A DNA stretch of 64,000 bases, from contig JAJQFD010000001.1 of assembly GCA_021201335.1 (NCBI GenBank), positions 1 through 64,000 on the forward strand. Direction: 5' to 3'. Origin of the DNA: Bacteroides sp. GTDB lineage: Bacteria; Bacteroidota; Bacteroidia; Bacteroidales; Bacteroidaceae. Positions within the stretch are counted from its first letter, which is position 1; each line of letters starts with the position of its first letter. Below, piece by piece: positions 36,073 through 45,345 of this stretch. A program made the position numbers and the translations under genes. The notes under the pieces were generated by a model, which saw only the letters and a program-made list of their open reading frames with translations, did no database searches and was not told where the DNA came from.

Positions 36073-36504
36073 TTACTTTGGTTTAATTACGTACATTACA
36101 CGACCCCAGATCATAAATTCATTCTCTTCCGTCACCCGGATAGGCTCATAAGCCGGATTCTCCGGGATGAGCCATACCACTTCTTTTTCAATTCGGATGC
36201 GCTTCACCGTAAAATCTCCGTCGATAAAGCAAACATACAGTTTCCCGTCGATTATTTCTTCAGACCTGTCAATGAGAAGAATATCTCCATGATGCAGATC
36301 GGCTTCAATCATTGAATCACCGTCAACACGGGCAAAAAAGGTAGTAGCAGGATGTCGGATTAATTCTTTGTTAAGATCAATAGCGTGGTCGATATAATCT
36401 TGTGCAGGACTTGGAAATCCGGCTTTTACCCCTTGATCCGCAAAGGGTAAAGGAAGACAGCTCGAAACATCTACGGAATAAATATTCAGGTTCCGCTTAT
36501 TCAT
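36073..36504 (-). CDS. umuD: UmuD-like S24 peptidase / LexA-type self-cleaving protein
   Basis: This protein of about 143 residues has the S24 signature: an Ala-Gly cleavage site in GVKAGFPSPAQDY near residue 30, nucleophile Ser in RVDGDSMIEADLHHGD, and the catalytic Lys in DGDFTVKRIRI. It has no DNA-binding domain, so it is UmuD rather than LexA. Its trimmed form joins UmuC in the mutagenic polymerase. The start chosen at 36504 has a GAGAGG stretch about eight bases upstream; ATG 36525 is the alternative. The minus-strand -7 box at 36551-36544 leaves a short leader. No SOS operator was recognised. Confidence 0.88.
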   Translation of the reverse strand: MNKRNLNIYSVDVSSCLPLPFADQGVKAGFPSPAQDYIDHAIDLNKELIRHPATTFFARVDGDSMIEADLHHGDILLIDRSEEIIDGKLYVCFIDGDFTVKRIRIEKEVVWLIPENPAYEPIRVTEENEFMIWGRVMYVIKPK

Positions 36505-36543
36505 GGTAATTATCCTCTCTTTCATCTAAACTGTGTAGGAAAA

Positions 36544-36551
36544 CAAATGTA
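36544..36551 (-). promoter_or_regulatory. -7 box (TACATTTG) for umuDC
   Basis: Minus-strand TAnnTTTG just upstream of umuD, in the right place for the umuDC promoter. Confidence 0.5.
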
Positions 36552-36899
36552 AGCAGAAAACCTGTAAATGATGCACGGGAGTGTGTTAAATCAATCTTTA
36601 AAAATAGCTAAGTGTCAAATTATCAAATTGCTAAATTAGAGGGCACTGGTTTTGCGTATTCGGGATAAAATAAAGAAAGATAAGATAAAACGGAATCCAG
36701 GAAATTAGGAAACTACCAAAAAGTAAATCAATACAAATTTTAATTTAATTCCGATAAGTAAATATCCAAAAAACCCGCCATTTATCATCAATAAACTCAA
36801 CATCTTCATCTTATTGACAATCCACCTCCTCTCCTACTTCGCCTTGATTTAGAAACTCTAAACGTATGTATATTCACTAAATATACTGAACTATCTTTC

Positions 36900-37031
36900 T
36901 ATACTTAATCAACAAGTATTTAAGGCGGATGAAGTAAGCATTGAAGGCTGATGAAACTTTTATTTAAGCGGAATGCAACCGTCATTTTTCACAATAAATA
37001 GTTGCATTTACTCGTGAAAAAAGCGTCATTT
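36900..37031. repeat. Degenerate six-unit array, 22-bp period
   Basis: Six consecutive 22-bp windows each end in (C/T)ATT(T/G): positions 36917, 36939, 36961, 36983, 37005 and 37027 mark the start of that word. Three also begin AAG with GCGG or GCTG followed by ATG (36922, 36944, 36966). The wording differs from the GCGC arrays at 4106 and 59279, but period and unit number agree. Conservation is weak, so it is less certain than those two. Confidence 0.5.
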
Positions 37032-37353
37032 TAGTTAAATACCGTTACTATACCTTTCGTTTTTTTACATTTCAGTGCTAAAACAATATTTTTAAAGAAA
37101 GGCTCCGTTAGTGAAAATCTCCGTTTTTCATCATTATGATTATTACAAGCAAAATTTGATGACATATTCATAGTCAGGCATTCTCTTTAGAGAAGTAATC
37201 ATCCTCTTTTCCGAAAGGTATTCTTTAAATAAGTTAAATACATTGAAATGTGTCTGTTTATCAAATAATATTTCCACATTTGTCTTATCTAACAATTCTG
37301 TTAAACAATTTAATTAGTTCCTTTGTTATTATTAATAAGATAAGCTCAAACGT

Positions 37354-37963
37354 ATGTCTGCAAAAGAAACAAATACAGAAAACCTTATACTGGAAGCAGC
37401 TGAAGCTGAATTCATGGAAAAAGGTTATGGTAAAGCCCGAACGACTGAAATAGCCAGAAGAGCTGGCTTGAACCATGCCATGTTGCACTATTACTTCCGT
37501 ACCAAAGAACATTTATTTGAGGTAGTATTTGAACGAAAAGCCAAATTAATGTCGGAAATCATGCTTTTTACATTTCAGCAAGATTTGCCTTTTTTAGAGA
37601 GAATCAAAAAAAGGGGTCGAAGACCATTTTGATTTTGTAGCATCCAATGACAAATTACCGAATTTCATCTTCAGTGAGATTCTGTATAATGAAAACCTAA
37701 AGAAGATATTTGTGAATATCATTAAAGAAAAGGCTACGCCCGTTTTTAAAAGCCTTAAGCGAGAGATAGATATGGAAGTTAGTAAAGGAACAATTCGGTA
37801 CATAGATCCTCAGGACTTGCTTCTTACGATGCTATGTCTGAATGGATTTATTTTTATCAGTGCTCCTGCCCTCTCAGGCATCGGGAATTTTGATATAAAA
37901 CAATTCCTGGAACATCGCAAACAGCTGAATGTTGAGATTATCTTAAACCAGTTAAAGGTATAA
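37354..37963 (+). pseudogene. TetR family transcriptional regulator, frameshifted at an A7 run
   Basis: The N-terminal HTH is clear: AAEAEFMEKGYGKARTTEIA, then RRAGLNHAMLHYYFRTKEHL. At the A7 run 37606-37612 the frame breaks. With six A it continues as ERIKKGVEDHFDFVASNDKL and the ligand-binding part to 37963, giving about 202 residues. The gene precedes and probably controls the TolC-HlyD-ABC exporter operon, as CecR does for YbhGFSR in E. coli (a comparison, not shown here). If the shift is real the repressor has lost its ligand domain, which could derepress the exporter. Confidence 0.86.
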
Positions 37964-37981
37964 ATTTAATAACATCAGGAT

Positions 37982-39232
37982 ATGAAACATCACTTATTTG
38001 CATTCATCAGCATGCTTTTCTTTATGCATTCTGCATATGCTCAATTAAGCATAGAAGAATGCTATCGAAAGGCAGAAGCAAACTATCCTCTTATCAAACA
38101 GTATGGCTTGATAGAAAAGTCTGCGGATTATAATTTATCCAACATGGGCAAAGGGTATCTTCCACAAATTCAGGTTTCTGCCAAAGCAACCTATCAATCG
38201 GAAGTTACCAAAATTCCCATAGACATACCGGGCGTAAAAGGGCTAAGTAAAGATCAGTATAATGCGACCATAGATGTTAACCAAAGCATTTGGGACGGAG
38301 GTAATATAAAAGCTCAGAAAGAAAACATCCGTACACAGGCTATTGTAGATCAAAAGAACCTGGAAGTAACCCTCTATTCGATAAGAGAAAGGGTGAATCA
38401 ATTGTTCTTCGGCATTTTACTTCACAATGAGATGCTGAAGCAAAACTCAATCTACCAACAGGAATTACAGCGAAACTTTACCCAGGTTTCGGCTTACATG
38501 CAAAACGGAATAGCAAACCAGGCTGACGTGGATGCCGTTGAAGTGGAACAGATTAAGGCTACCCAAAACCGCACAGAGTTGACCCATAGCAGAAAGGCTT
38601 ATCTCGAAATGCTTTCAGCCTTGATCGGCGAAAAAGTAGATGACGGCACAACACTTCTAAAACCGAATGTGGAAGAACTATTCCCTTCTCAGGTTCATAG
38701 GCCAGAACTTTCGCTGTATGAAGCTCAGTTTCAGAACCTGGATGCCAAAAGAAGAGAAATCAGTGCCGGACTGATGCCTAAACTGAATGTCTTTGCTACA
38801 GGGGGTTACGGCAAACCAGGCTTAAATATGCTGGAAAACAAATTTTCTCTTTATTATATAGGTGGAGTTTCTGTAGGCTGGAATCTGGGAAACCTTTACA
38901 CCAGGAAAAACAGCCTCAACAATATTGAAATAAGAAAGAATATGATCGAGTCTCAACGGGAAACTTTTTTGTTTAATACTGGGCTTGACATCACTCAGAA
39001 TGAGAATGAGATACAAAAAACGAGGCAGTTATTAAACTCGGATAATGACATTATCCGACTGCGGGGCTCAGTCAAACGTTCGGCTGAAGTGAAAGTGGCC
39101 AATGGAACGTTATCAGTACTCGACCTGATGAAAGAGATTAATGCCGAACAAATGGCCATACAGGATAAAATCGTTCATGAGATTGAATTAATGCAAGCTA
39201 TCTATCATTTGAAATACATAACAAATAATTAA
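37982..39232 (+). CDS. TolC family outer membrane efflux protein
   Basis: This 416-residue protein has a signal peptide (LFFMHSAYAQ, cut near residue 20). Two OEP repeats follow, rich in long coiled-coil helices: LSIEECYRKAEANYPLIKQY at the start, a beta segment NATIDVNQSIWDGGNIKAQK, and again GGVSVGWNLGNLYTRKNSLN. It would form the outer membrane channel of the exporter encoded by the following genes (HlyD, two ATPases, two permeases). Confidence 0.9.
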   Translation: MKHHLFAFISMLFFMHSAYAQLSIEECYRKAEANYPLIKQYGLIEKSADYNLSNMGKGYLPQIQVSAKATYQSEVTKIPIDIPGVKGLSKDQYNATIDVNQSIWDGGNIKAQKENIRTQAIVDQKNLEVTLYSIRERVNQLFFGILLHNEMLKQNSIYQQELQRNFTQVSAYMQNGIANQADVDAVEVEQIKATQNRTELTHSRKAYLEMLSALIGEKVDDGTTLLKPNVEELFPSQVHRPELSLYEAQFQNLDAKRREISAGLMPKLNVFATGGYGKPGLNMLENKFSLYYIGGVSVGWNLGNLYTRKNSLNNIEIRKNMIESQRETFLFNTGLDITQNENEIQKTRQLLNSDNDIIRLRGSVKRSAEVKVANGTLSVLDLMKEINAEQMAIQDKIVHEIELMQAIYHLKYITNN

Positions 39233-39243
39233 GAAACAGTAAT

Positions 39244-40146
39244 ATGAAAACATCTACATATTTGGCCCTGGCCCTATTGACCGTTAGTATAACTGCTTGC
39301 CACCATAAAGGAATGGAATACGATGCATCAGGTGTTTTTGAAGCTACGGAGGTAATCGTATCTTCCCAGGGGAATGGAGAGATCCTTCAATTCCGGATTG
39401 AAGAAGGAGATCTTGTTGAAGCCAACCAGCGTATCGGCCTGATTGATACGATTCAACTGTATCTGAAAAAGAATCAATTGGAAGCAAGTATCGGAAGCGT
39501 TCAAAGCAGAAAAACAAGTCCGTCCACCCAGATTGCGGCTTTACAACAACAAATAGAAACGCAAAAAAGGGAACAACAACGGTACGAAAACCTGATAGCT
39601 GCCAATGCGGCTAACCAAAAGCAACTGGATGACATCGATGCCCAGATAAGGTTACTGGAAAAACAACTGGCTGCCCAGTATGAAACTGTAAATAATACAA
39701 ATAACAGTTTGACGGATGAGAGTTTATCATTGGAAGCACAAATAGCCCAACTCAAAGACCAGATCAATAAATCGGTCATCACCAGTCCGGTTAAAGGCAC
39801 TGTATTAGCCAAGTATGCCGAACAGGGAGAGCTTGCCGTACAAGGTAAAGCCTTATTTAAAGTAGCTGATGTTGAAACCATGTTCCTTCGTGCATACATT
39901 ACTGCAAGTCAACTTACTTCCATACAGATCGGACAGCAGGTAAAAGTATATTCCGATATGGGAGAATCGGACAGCAAAGAGTATGCAGGTAAAATCACAT
40001 GGATATCAGATAAAGCTGAATTCACTCCGAAAACCATTCAAACAAGAGATGAAAGAGCTAATCTGGTATATGCAGTGAAAATAGAGGTTAAGAATGATGG
40101 ATATATCAAGAAGGGCATGTACGGTGAAGTTAGCTTTAATCAATAG
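39244..40146 (+). CDS. HlyD-type membrane fusion lipoprotein (YbhG-like)
   Basis: This 300-residue periplasmic adaptor has an N-terminal signal with a lipobox Cys (SITACHHKG, residue about 19). It then has a biotinyl-like half (VIVSSQGNGEILQFRIEEGD), a long coiled coil with Gln/Glu-rich helices (about 85-170), the second lipoyl half (SPVKGTVLAKYAEQGELAVQ) and a beta-barrel domain (LRAYITASQLTSIQIGQQV). It bridges the ABC transporter to TolC. The gap to the ABC gene is six bases. Confidence 0.9.
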   Translation: MKTSTYLALALLTVSITACHHKGMEYDASGVFEATEVIVSSQGNGEILQFRIEEGDLVEANQRIGLIDTIQLYLKKNQLEASIGSVQSRKTSPSTQIAALQQQIETQKREQQRYENLIAANAANQKQLDDIDAQIRLLEKQLAAQYETVNNTNNSLTDESLSLEAQIAQLKDQINKSVITSPVKGTVLAKYAEQGELAVQGKALFKVADVETMFLRAYITASQLTSIQIGQQVKVYSDMGESDSKEYAGKITWISDKAEFTPKTIQTRDERANLVYAVKIEVKNDGYIKKGMYGEVSFNQ

Positions 40147-40152
40147 AAAGCC

Positions 40153-41064
40153 ATGATGGTTTCGGTAGAAAACATACATAAGAAATATGATAAAATCGTT
40201 GCCTTGAATGATATCAGTTTTGAGGCGAATGCAGGTGAGATATTTGGTATAATTGGACCCGACGGTGCAGGTAAAACCACTTTATTCCGCATATTAACGA
40301 CCCTATTACTGGCTGACAGTGGTAAAGCTACGGTGGATGGTAACGATGTGGTGAAAGACTACAAGAAAATCAGACAGGAAATAGGATACATGCCTGGAAG
40401 GTTTTCCTTATACCAGGATCTGACGGTAGAAGAGAATCTAACTTTCTTCGCAACCATATTCAATACCACTCTGGAAGAAAATTATGATCTTATTAAGGAT
40501 ATATACCAGCAAATCGAACCTTTTAAAGAACGGAAAGCGGGAAAACTTTCGGGAGGAATGAAACAAAAACTCGCCTTGTGTTGTGCATTGATTCATAAAC
40601 CCACGGTGTTATTTCTCGACGAACCCACTACCGGAGTCGATCCCGTATCCAGAAAGGAGTTCTGGGATATGCTTAAAAAGTTGAAAGAACAAAATATTTC
40701 CATACTGGTATCTACTCCCTATATGGACGAAGCGTCGCTTTGTGATCGTATCGCTTTTATCCAAGACGGACAGTTCCTCAAAATTGATACGCCGCAACAG
40801 ATCGTATCGCAATTCGGAGAAAAGCTGTGGTCTGTTGAAGCTGATAATATGTACAAGCTCCTGCTGGATTTACGCGATAACTCCCATATCAAGAGTTGTT
40901 TTACGTTTGGTGAAACTCATCACATTACAGTAGATGAGACACTTACAATTGAAGAGCTTACCACTTATCTATCCGATAAAGGGCACACTCATATCGAAAT
41001 ACATGCCATAGAGCCTACTATTGAAGATTGTTTCATGCAAATAACCGAGAAGAAACATGAATGA
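40153..41064 (+). CDS. ABC transporter ATP-binding protein (first of two)
   Basis: This 303-residue ATPase has Walker A GPDGAGKTTL near residues 35-44 (the usual Asn is Asp37, a mild variation), signature AGKLSGGMKQKLAL, and Walker B VLFLDEPTTGVDP. A C-terminal extension lies at about 215-303. It resembles one half of the fused YbhF ATPase. Its TGA stop overlaps the start of the second ATPase (the shared ATGAATGA), so the two are translationally coupled. Substrate of the exporter is unknown; homologues export drugs or lipids. Confidence 0.92.
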   Translation: MMVSVENIHKKYDKIVALNDISFEANAGEIFGIIGPDGAGKTTLFRILTTLLLADSGKATVDGNDVVKDYKKIRQEIGYMPGRFSLYQDLTVEENLTFFATIFNTTLEENYDLIKDIYQQIEPFKERKAGKLSGGMKQKLALCCALIHKPTVLFLDEPTTGVDPVSRKEFWDMLKKLKEQNISILVSTPYMDEASLCDRIAFIQDGQFLKIDTPQQIVSQFGEKLWSVEADNMYKLLLDLRDNSHIKSCFTFGETHHITVDETLTIEELTTYLSDKGHTHIEIHAIEPTIEDCFMQITEKKHE

Positions 41065-41800
41065 AGTAGTTATCAGTGCCAATAATCTAACGAAGAAATT
41101 CGGGAATTTCACCGCCGTAGATAGCATCAGCTTTGAAGTCGGTAAAGGTGAGATTTTCGGTTTCCTAGGAGCAAACGGAGCAGGGAAAACAACTGCGATG
41201 CGGATGCTGTGCGGATTAAGTCATCCTACCTCCGGAGACGGACAAGTAGCCGGATTTGATATAAACAAACAACAGGAAAAGATCAAGGAAAGCATCGGTT
41301 ATATGAGTCAGAAGTTTTCTTTGTACGAGGACTTGAAAGTATGGGAGAACATTCGATTGTTCGGAGGTATCTATGGCATGAAGGAAAAAGATATAAAAAC
41401 CAAGACTGATACGATACTGAATCATCTGGGATTCAGCGCCGAAAAAGATACATTGGTGCGGGAGTTACCTTTAGGCTGGAAGCAAAAGTTGGCATTCTCC
41501 GTTTCAATATTTCATTCACCAAAAATTGTATTCCTGGATGAACCTACCGGAGGAGTCGACCCAATCACCCGCCGGCAATTCTGGGAAATGATCTACGAAG
41601 CTGTCAACGATGGCATCACCGTTTTCGTAACCACCCACTATATGGACGAAGCAGAATATTGTAACCGTGTTTCTATTATGGTGGATGGCAGGATTGAAGC
41701 GTTGGATTCTCCTAAAAAACTAAAAGAAGAAACCAATTCGCAGACTATGGATGAAGTTTTCCAGAAGTTCGCCAGAAAAGCAACGAGAGGAGATAGTTAA
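41057..41800 (+). CDS. ABC transporter ATP-binding protein (second of two)
   Basis: This 247-residue ATPase has Walker A GANGAGKTTAMRML, signature VRELPLGWKQKLAFSVSIF (a divergent signature lacking the normal SGG) and Walker B IVFLDEPTGGVDPITRRQFW. It pairs with the preceding ATPase; the divergent signature suggests an asymmetric heterodimer in which one site may be weak. It overlaps the first ATPase gene and is followed at a two-base gap by the first permease gene. Confidence 0.92.
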   Translation: MNEVVISANNLTKKFGNFTAVDSISFEVGKGEIFGFLGANGAGKTTAMRMLCGLSHPTSGDGQVAGFDINKQQEKIKESIGYMSQKFSLYEDLKVWENIRLFGGIYGMKEKDIKTKTDTILNHLGFSAEKDTLVRELPLGWKQKLAFSVSIFHSPKIVFLDEPTGGVDPITRRQFWEMIYEAVNDGITVFVTTHYMDEAEYCNRVSIMVDGRIEALDSPKKLKEETNSQTMDEVFQKFARKATRGDS

Positions 41801-41802
41801 TT

Positions 41803-42906
41803 ATGAAGCAGTTTTTAGCCTTTGTAAAAAAAGAGTTCTACCATATCTTCAGGGATATCCGGACGATGCTCATATTGCTGGGAATGCCTATCGTGCAAAT
41901 AATTCTCTTTGGATTTGCCATTACTACCGAAGTAAAAAACACAAAGATTGCTGTTTATGATTTATCGAAAGATGTATCTACGCAACAAATCATTCAAAGG
42001 CTTCAAGCCAATGAGTACTTTACGTTAGTGGAGGATCTGCAAAGTCCACACCGGATTGATGAACTGATGAAAGCCAGTAAAGTAAGCATGGTACTGGTTT
42101 TCAGCAGTGATTTTCATGCCAATATGATACATACCGGAGAAGCGGCTGTCCAACTGATCGTGGATGCAACCGATCCTAATCAGGCTACTACAATGACCAA
42201 TTATGCTACAAGTATCCTTACCCAGTATCAACAGGAAATATCTACCAGCTATAATACTGCCTTCAGAATCATTCCGCAGACAAAGATGCTCTACAACCCT
42301 CAGATGGAAGGAGCCTATAATTTTGTTCCGGGAGTGATGGGCTTGATCCTGATGCTAATATGTGCTATGATGACTTCAATAGCCATAGTCAGGGAAAAGG
42401 AAAAAGGAAGTATGGAAATTCTATTGGCTTCCCCGATAAAACCTATATTTATAATTATCTCGAAGGCTGTCCCCTATTTTGCATTGTCAATTGTCAATCT
42501 CATCACTATTCTGCTGTTATCCGTATTCGTATTGAAGGTTCCCATAGCAGGAAGCCTGTTTTTAATCATATCAGCCTCTTTCTTATTTATCCTCGTCGCC
42601 TTATTGTTAGGAATGCTCATCTCCAATGTGGTTCAAACGCAAGTTGCCGCCATGCTGATTTCGGGAATGGGACTTATGATGCCTACCATGTTGCTGTCAG
42701 GAATGATGTTTCCGATTGAAAGCATGCCTGCCATACTGCAATGGTTTTCAAGTATTATGCCCGCACGATGGTATATTGAAGCCATCCGGAAATTGATGAT
42801 ACAGGGAGTTGATGGAATATATGTGATGAAAGAGTTTACCATTCTGCTGATCATGATATTATTCTTATTGGGTGTAAGTCTGAAGAAGTTTAAGATAAGG
42901 CTGTAA
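41803..42906 (+). CDS. ABC-2 type permease (first of two)
   Basis: This 367-residue inner membrane permease of the ABC-2 type has an N-terminal helix (VKKEFYHIFRDIRTMLILLG), a large periplasmic domain (about 45-175), and five helices from about 180 onward: GVMGLILMLICAMMTSIAIV, then FALSIVNLITILLLSVFVLK, and so on. It resembles YbhS/YbhR. It forms a heterodimer with the next permease, using the two ATPases. Confidence 0.9.
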   Translation: MKQFLAFVKKEFYHIFRDIRTMLILLGMPIVQIILFGFAITTEVKNTKIAVYDLSKDVSTQQIIQRLQANEYFTLVEDLQSPHRIDELMKASKVSMVLVFSSDFHANMIHTGEAAVQLIVDATDPNQATTMTNYATSILTQYQQEISTSYNTAFRIIPQTKMLYNPQMEGAYNFVPGVMGLILMLICAMMTSIAIVREKEKGSMEILLASPIKPIFIIISKAVPYFALSIVNLITILLLSVFVLKVPIAGSLFLIISASFLFILVALLLGMLISNVVQTQVAAMLISGMGLMMPTMLLSGMMFPIESMPAILQWFSSIMPARWYIEAIRKLMIQGVDGIYVMKEFTILLIMILFLLGVSLKKFKIRL

Positions 42907-42924
42907 TCAACTTAATGATATGTT

Positions 42925-44037
42925 ATGCTAAAGTTTCTGTTAGAAAAAGAGTTTAAACAAATATTCAGGAATCCGTTTCTGCCCAAGCTGATTTTTATCT
43001 TTCCTGTTATGATGCTACTCATTATGCCGTGGGCAGCCAACCAGGAGATAAAGAACATTCAACTGTCGATTGTTGACAACGATCATAGTTCCTGGTCCGA
43101 ACGTCTGGTTCAGAAAGTGATGGCTTCCGGTTATTTCATTGTAGTAGATTTCTCCGGTTCGAACGAAGAAGCCTTGAAAAGCATTGAATCTGGGAAAGCA
43201 GATATTATTTTGGAAATCAGACCAGAGTTTGAGAAGGAACTGATAAAAACCGGAATAACCAATGTCATGATCTCAGCCAATGCCGTTAATGGTACGAAAG
43301 CAGGATTAGGATCTGCTTACCTGGCAGCCATTATGAATGATTTCGCGGATGATATAACTACCGAAGGGGGACTTCATACATCTAAAGGAAATACTCCCAT
43401 AATACAAATTATCCCTCACAATAAATACAATACTCACCTGGATTATAAAGTATTTATGGTGCCGGCACTGGTAGTCATGCTCCTCACCATGATTGCCGGT
43501 TTTCTTCCGGCCCTCAATATTGTAGGTGAAAAGGAAGCCGGAACAATTGAGCAAATGAATGTAACACCTGTCAAACGGATACAATTCATCTTAGGCAAAC
43601 TAATTCCTTACTGGATTATCGGCTTCGTGGTACTTAGTATCTGCTTTATGCTGGCTGCATTAATTTACGGACTTTATCCTGTCGGTAATTTGCTGACGGT
43701 CTATTTATACGCCAGTGTATATATCCTTGTGGTTTCCGGATTAGGATTGGTGATCTCCAATTATTCAGATACCATGCAGCAGGCTATGTTTGTTATGTTC
43801 TTCTTTATGCTGATCCTGATTTTATTAAGCGGGTTATTTACCCCTGTAAGCAGTATGCCCGATTGGGCGCAACTGATATCCAGAATCAATCCACTGAGTT
43901 ATTTTATACAGGTAATGCGTTCTATCTACCTCAAAGGAAGTGGTATTATGGAATTATTGCCTCAGTTATTTGCTTTAGGAGGATTTGCCCTATTCTTTAA
44001 TATATGGGCCATCTTTAGTTATAAAAAGAGCAATTAA
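42925..44037 (+). CDS. ABC-2 type permease (second of two)
   Basis: This 370-residue permease has the same plan as its neighbour: MLKFLLEKEFKQIFRNPFLP and a first helix, a periplasmic domain to about residue 175, and helices from about 180 (MVPALVVMLLTMIAGFLPAL). The PMSGLFTPVSSMP-like segment (LILLSGLFTPVSSMPDWAQL) matches the extracellular loop of DrrB-type permeases. It is the last gene of the TetR-TolC-HlyD-ABC operon, followed by a strong hairpin. Confidence 0.9.
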   Translation: MLKFLLEKEFKQIFRNPFLPKLIFIFPVMMLLIMPWAANQEIKNIQLSIVDNDHSSWSERLVQKVMASGYFIVVDFSGSNEEALKSIESGKADIILEIRPEFEKELIKTGITNVMISANAVNGTKAGLGSAYLAAIMNDFADDITTEGGLHTSKGNTPIIQIIPHNKYNTHLDYKVFMVPALVVMLLTMIAGFLPALNIVGEKEAGTIEQMNVTPVKRIQFILGKLIPYWIIGFVVLSICFMLAALIYGLYPVGNLLTVYLYASVYILVVSGLGLVISNYSDTMQQAMFVMFFFMLILILLSGLFTPVSSMPDWAQLISRINPLSYFIQVMRSIYLKGSGIMELLPQLFALGGFALFFNIWAIFSYKKSN

Positions 44038-44040
44038 AAA

Positions 44041-44074
44041 GCAAGTGAAGTGGTGCATCACCTCCTTCACTTGC
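44041..44074 (+). terminator. Hairpin after the exporter operon
   Basis: GCAAGTGAAG (44041-44050) pairs with CTTCACTTGC (44065-44074), with an inner GGTG/CACC pair. There is no long T-run, so it may act as a bidirectional barrier between convergent genes. Confidence 0.6.
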
Positions 44075-44094
44075 CTTCAATATGAATTGGAAAA

Positions 44095-44931
44095 TTAGTT
44101 TCCCAGTAATTGCATATAATTGGTATTCTTAGCGATAAGCGTATTCTTTTTGCTTCTAATATTGTACAGGTAAAGATCTTCTATCACCGGATCACACTGA
44201 CCCGCATAGTTATGCTGGGCTGTATAATAAAATGCATCCTCATTTAACCATGCCCATATCGTATAGGCGATGATATCACCGTCTTTTACTGTAAGAAGTG
44301 TGAGCTCCTCTCCTTCAACTGTTTCTACTTGGATACCTTCATTCATACAGATCAAAACATACTTTTCATTTCCGGATTCCGATTCTGTATAATCCATGTC
44401 ATCTTCAAAAATTTCAGATTCATTCAACCGGACACCACCCCCAATAATATATTCATAAGAAGCAGTCTGTATATCTTCCTCTCCTAACTCATTATATCTA
44501 TTCACAACCTCTTCAATGGAAGTTGCCTTCCAGAATTCCGGTTGTGGAAAAACATCCAGGATAAACATCAGACGGTTGTCTTCAATCCATTCAAAAAAGC
44601 CTATTTGATTATAACCTTCATTTCCCAATTCGGCTATTTTCTCTTTTTTCGCTAGATCATAAATTCCCAGCGCCGAGAATTCCACACAGTCTTTCTGAAA
44701 TGTCAGTTCTTTAAAAGCGATATAATCCTGGTTAGGAGACAACCAGAATTCAACAATCGGGTAAGGAGTCATATCCAAAAGGATAGCCTTTTTAGAAGCA
44801 ATATCATACTGATACACTTTACCTTGTTGGAGATAATACGCTTGTGAGTAATTTTCCGTAGAAGCCTGACTGTAATTCGTCAATGTCGTGAATAAAATAA
44901 ATAAACCTGTTAACCAAGAGGTTCTTTTCAT
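44095..44931 (-). CDS. Hypothetical secreted protein, beta-propeller-like
   Basis: This 278-residue protein has a signal peptide (WLTGLFILFTTLTNYSQAS). The rest has repeated strands of TolB/WD40 kind (WLSPNQDYIAFKELTF, EWIEDNRLMFILDVFPQP, TIWAWLNEDAFYYTAQHN, YLYNIRSKKNTLIAKNTNYM) and an acidic middle (about 165-190, ESEIFEDDMDYTESESG). I do not recognise a named family. It converges on the exporter operon and has its own promoter upstream. Confidence 0.6.
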   Translation of the reverse strand: MKRTSWLTGLFILFTTLTNYSQASTENYSQAYYLQQGKVYQYDIASKKAILLDMTPYPIVEFWLSPNQDYIAFKELTFQKDCVEFSALGIYDLAKKEKIAELGNEGYNQIGFFEWIEDNRLMFILDVFPQPEFWKATSIEEVVNRYNELGEEDIQTASYEYIIGGGVRLNESEIFEDDMDYTESESGNEKYVLICMNEGIQVETVEGEELTLLTVKDGDIIAYTIWAWLNEDAFYYTAQHNYAGQCDPVIEDLYLYNIRSKKNTLIAKNTNYMQLLGN

Positions 44932-45029
44932 GTTTTGAAATTTTTAGTAAATAATATATGGGACTTTCAGTTATTGCACAAGATTGAAAGCTATCGATTA
45001 TATTTATACTTCCACACAAAAAAACAGCT

Positions 45030-45037
45030 CAAAGATA
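45030..45037 (-). promoter_or_regulatory. -7 box (TATCTTTG) for the propeller-like gene
   Basis: Minus-strand TAnnTTTG about 100 bases upstream of the start at 44931. Confidence 0.45.
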
Positions 45038-45290
45038 ATACTTTTCCGAATTCTCAAACAGATTATGATGTTAAACAATCAAATGATTTTCAAGTCTTAG
45101 CAATCGTTTCTGATAACACTTTGCATAAAATTATCCTTCAAAATCCATCGTAGGATGTGCGCTCCTATAAAAAAGTAAGTTTAAATACGGTTGTTTTATT
45201 AAAAATATGTATCTTCATTCACCAAATACAATCACTTTCGGGATTTATACACGCAATATAATAGTTCTTGATACTTAGAGAAGTAAACTC

Positions 45291-45324
45291 GGTTAACAAC
45301 TTTGAGTTAAAAACAAAGTTAACC
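45291..45324 (+). promoter_or_regulatory. Inverted repeat upstream of hydC, possible operator
   Basis: GGTTAAC (45291-45297) plus AACTTTG is repeated inverted as CAAAGTTAACC (45314-45324), with an extra AAC on the left arm. A near -7 box (CAACTTTG, 45297-45304) lies within it. GTTAAC-type half-sites resemble Rex operators, which sense NADH/NAD ratio; that fits a hydrogenase but is only an inference. Confidence 0.4.
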
Positions 45325-45345
45325 TAATTTAAAAACTAATACAAA

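Larger units (their letters stand above)
36526..37353. other. Intergenic region between umuD and tetR
   Basis: About 830 bases with no gene. It holds the umuDC promoter at the left, a 22-bp period array at 36900-37031, and a near-consensus -7 box (TTCCTTTG, 37318-37325) before the tetR start at 37354. The rest is AT-rich without recognised features. Confidence 0.65.
44932..45345. other. Intergenic region between divergent genes (propeller-like and hydC)
   Basis: About 410 bases. It holds the minus-strand -7 box at 45037-45030 and, close to hydC, a redox-operator-like inverted repeat at 45291-45324. A 72-codon ORF at 44935-45153 lacks family features and is probably not a gene. Confidence 0.6.

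Noticed and set aside
44935-45153. 72-codon ORF before hydC
   Set aside because: No family features or good start context; it overlaps the minus-strand promoter region of the propeller-like gene.
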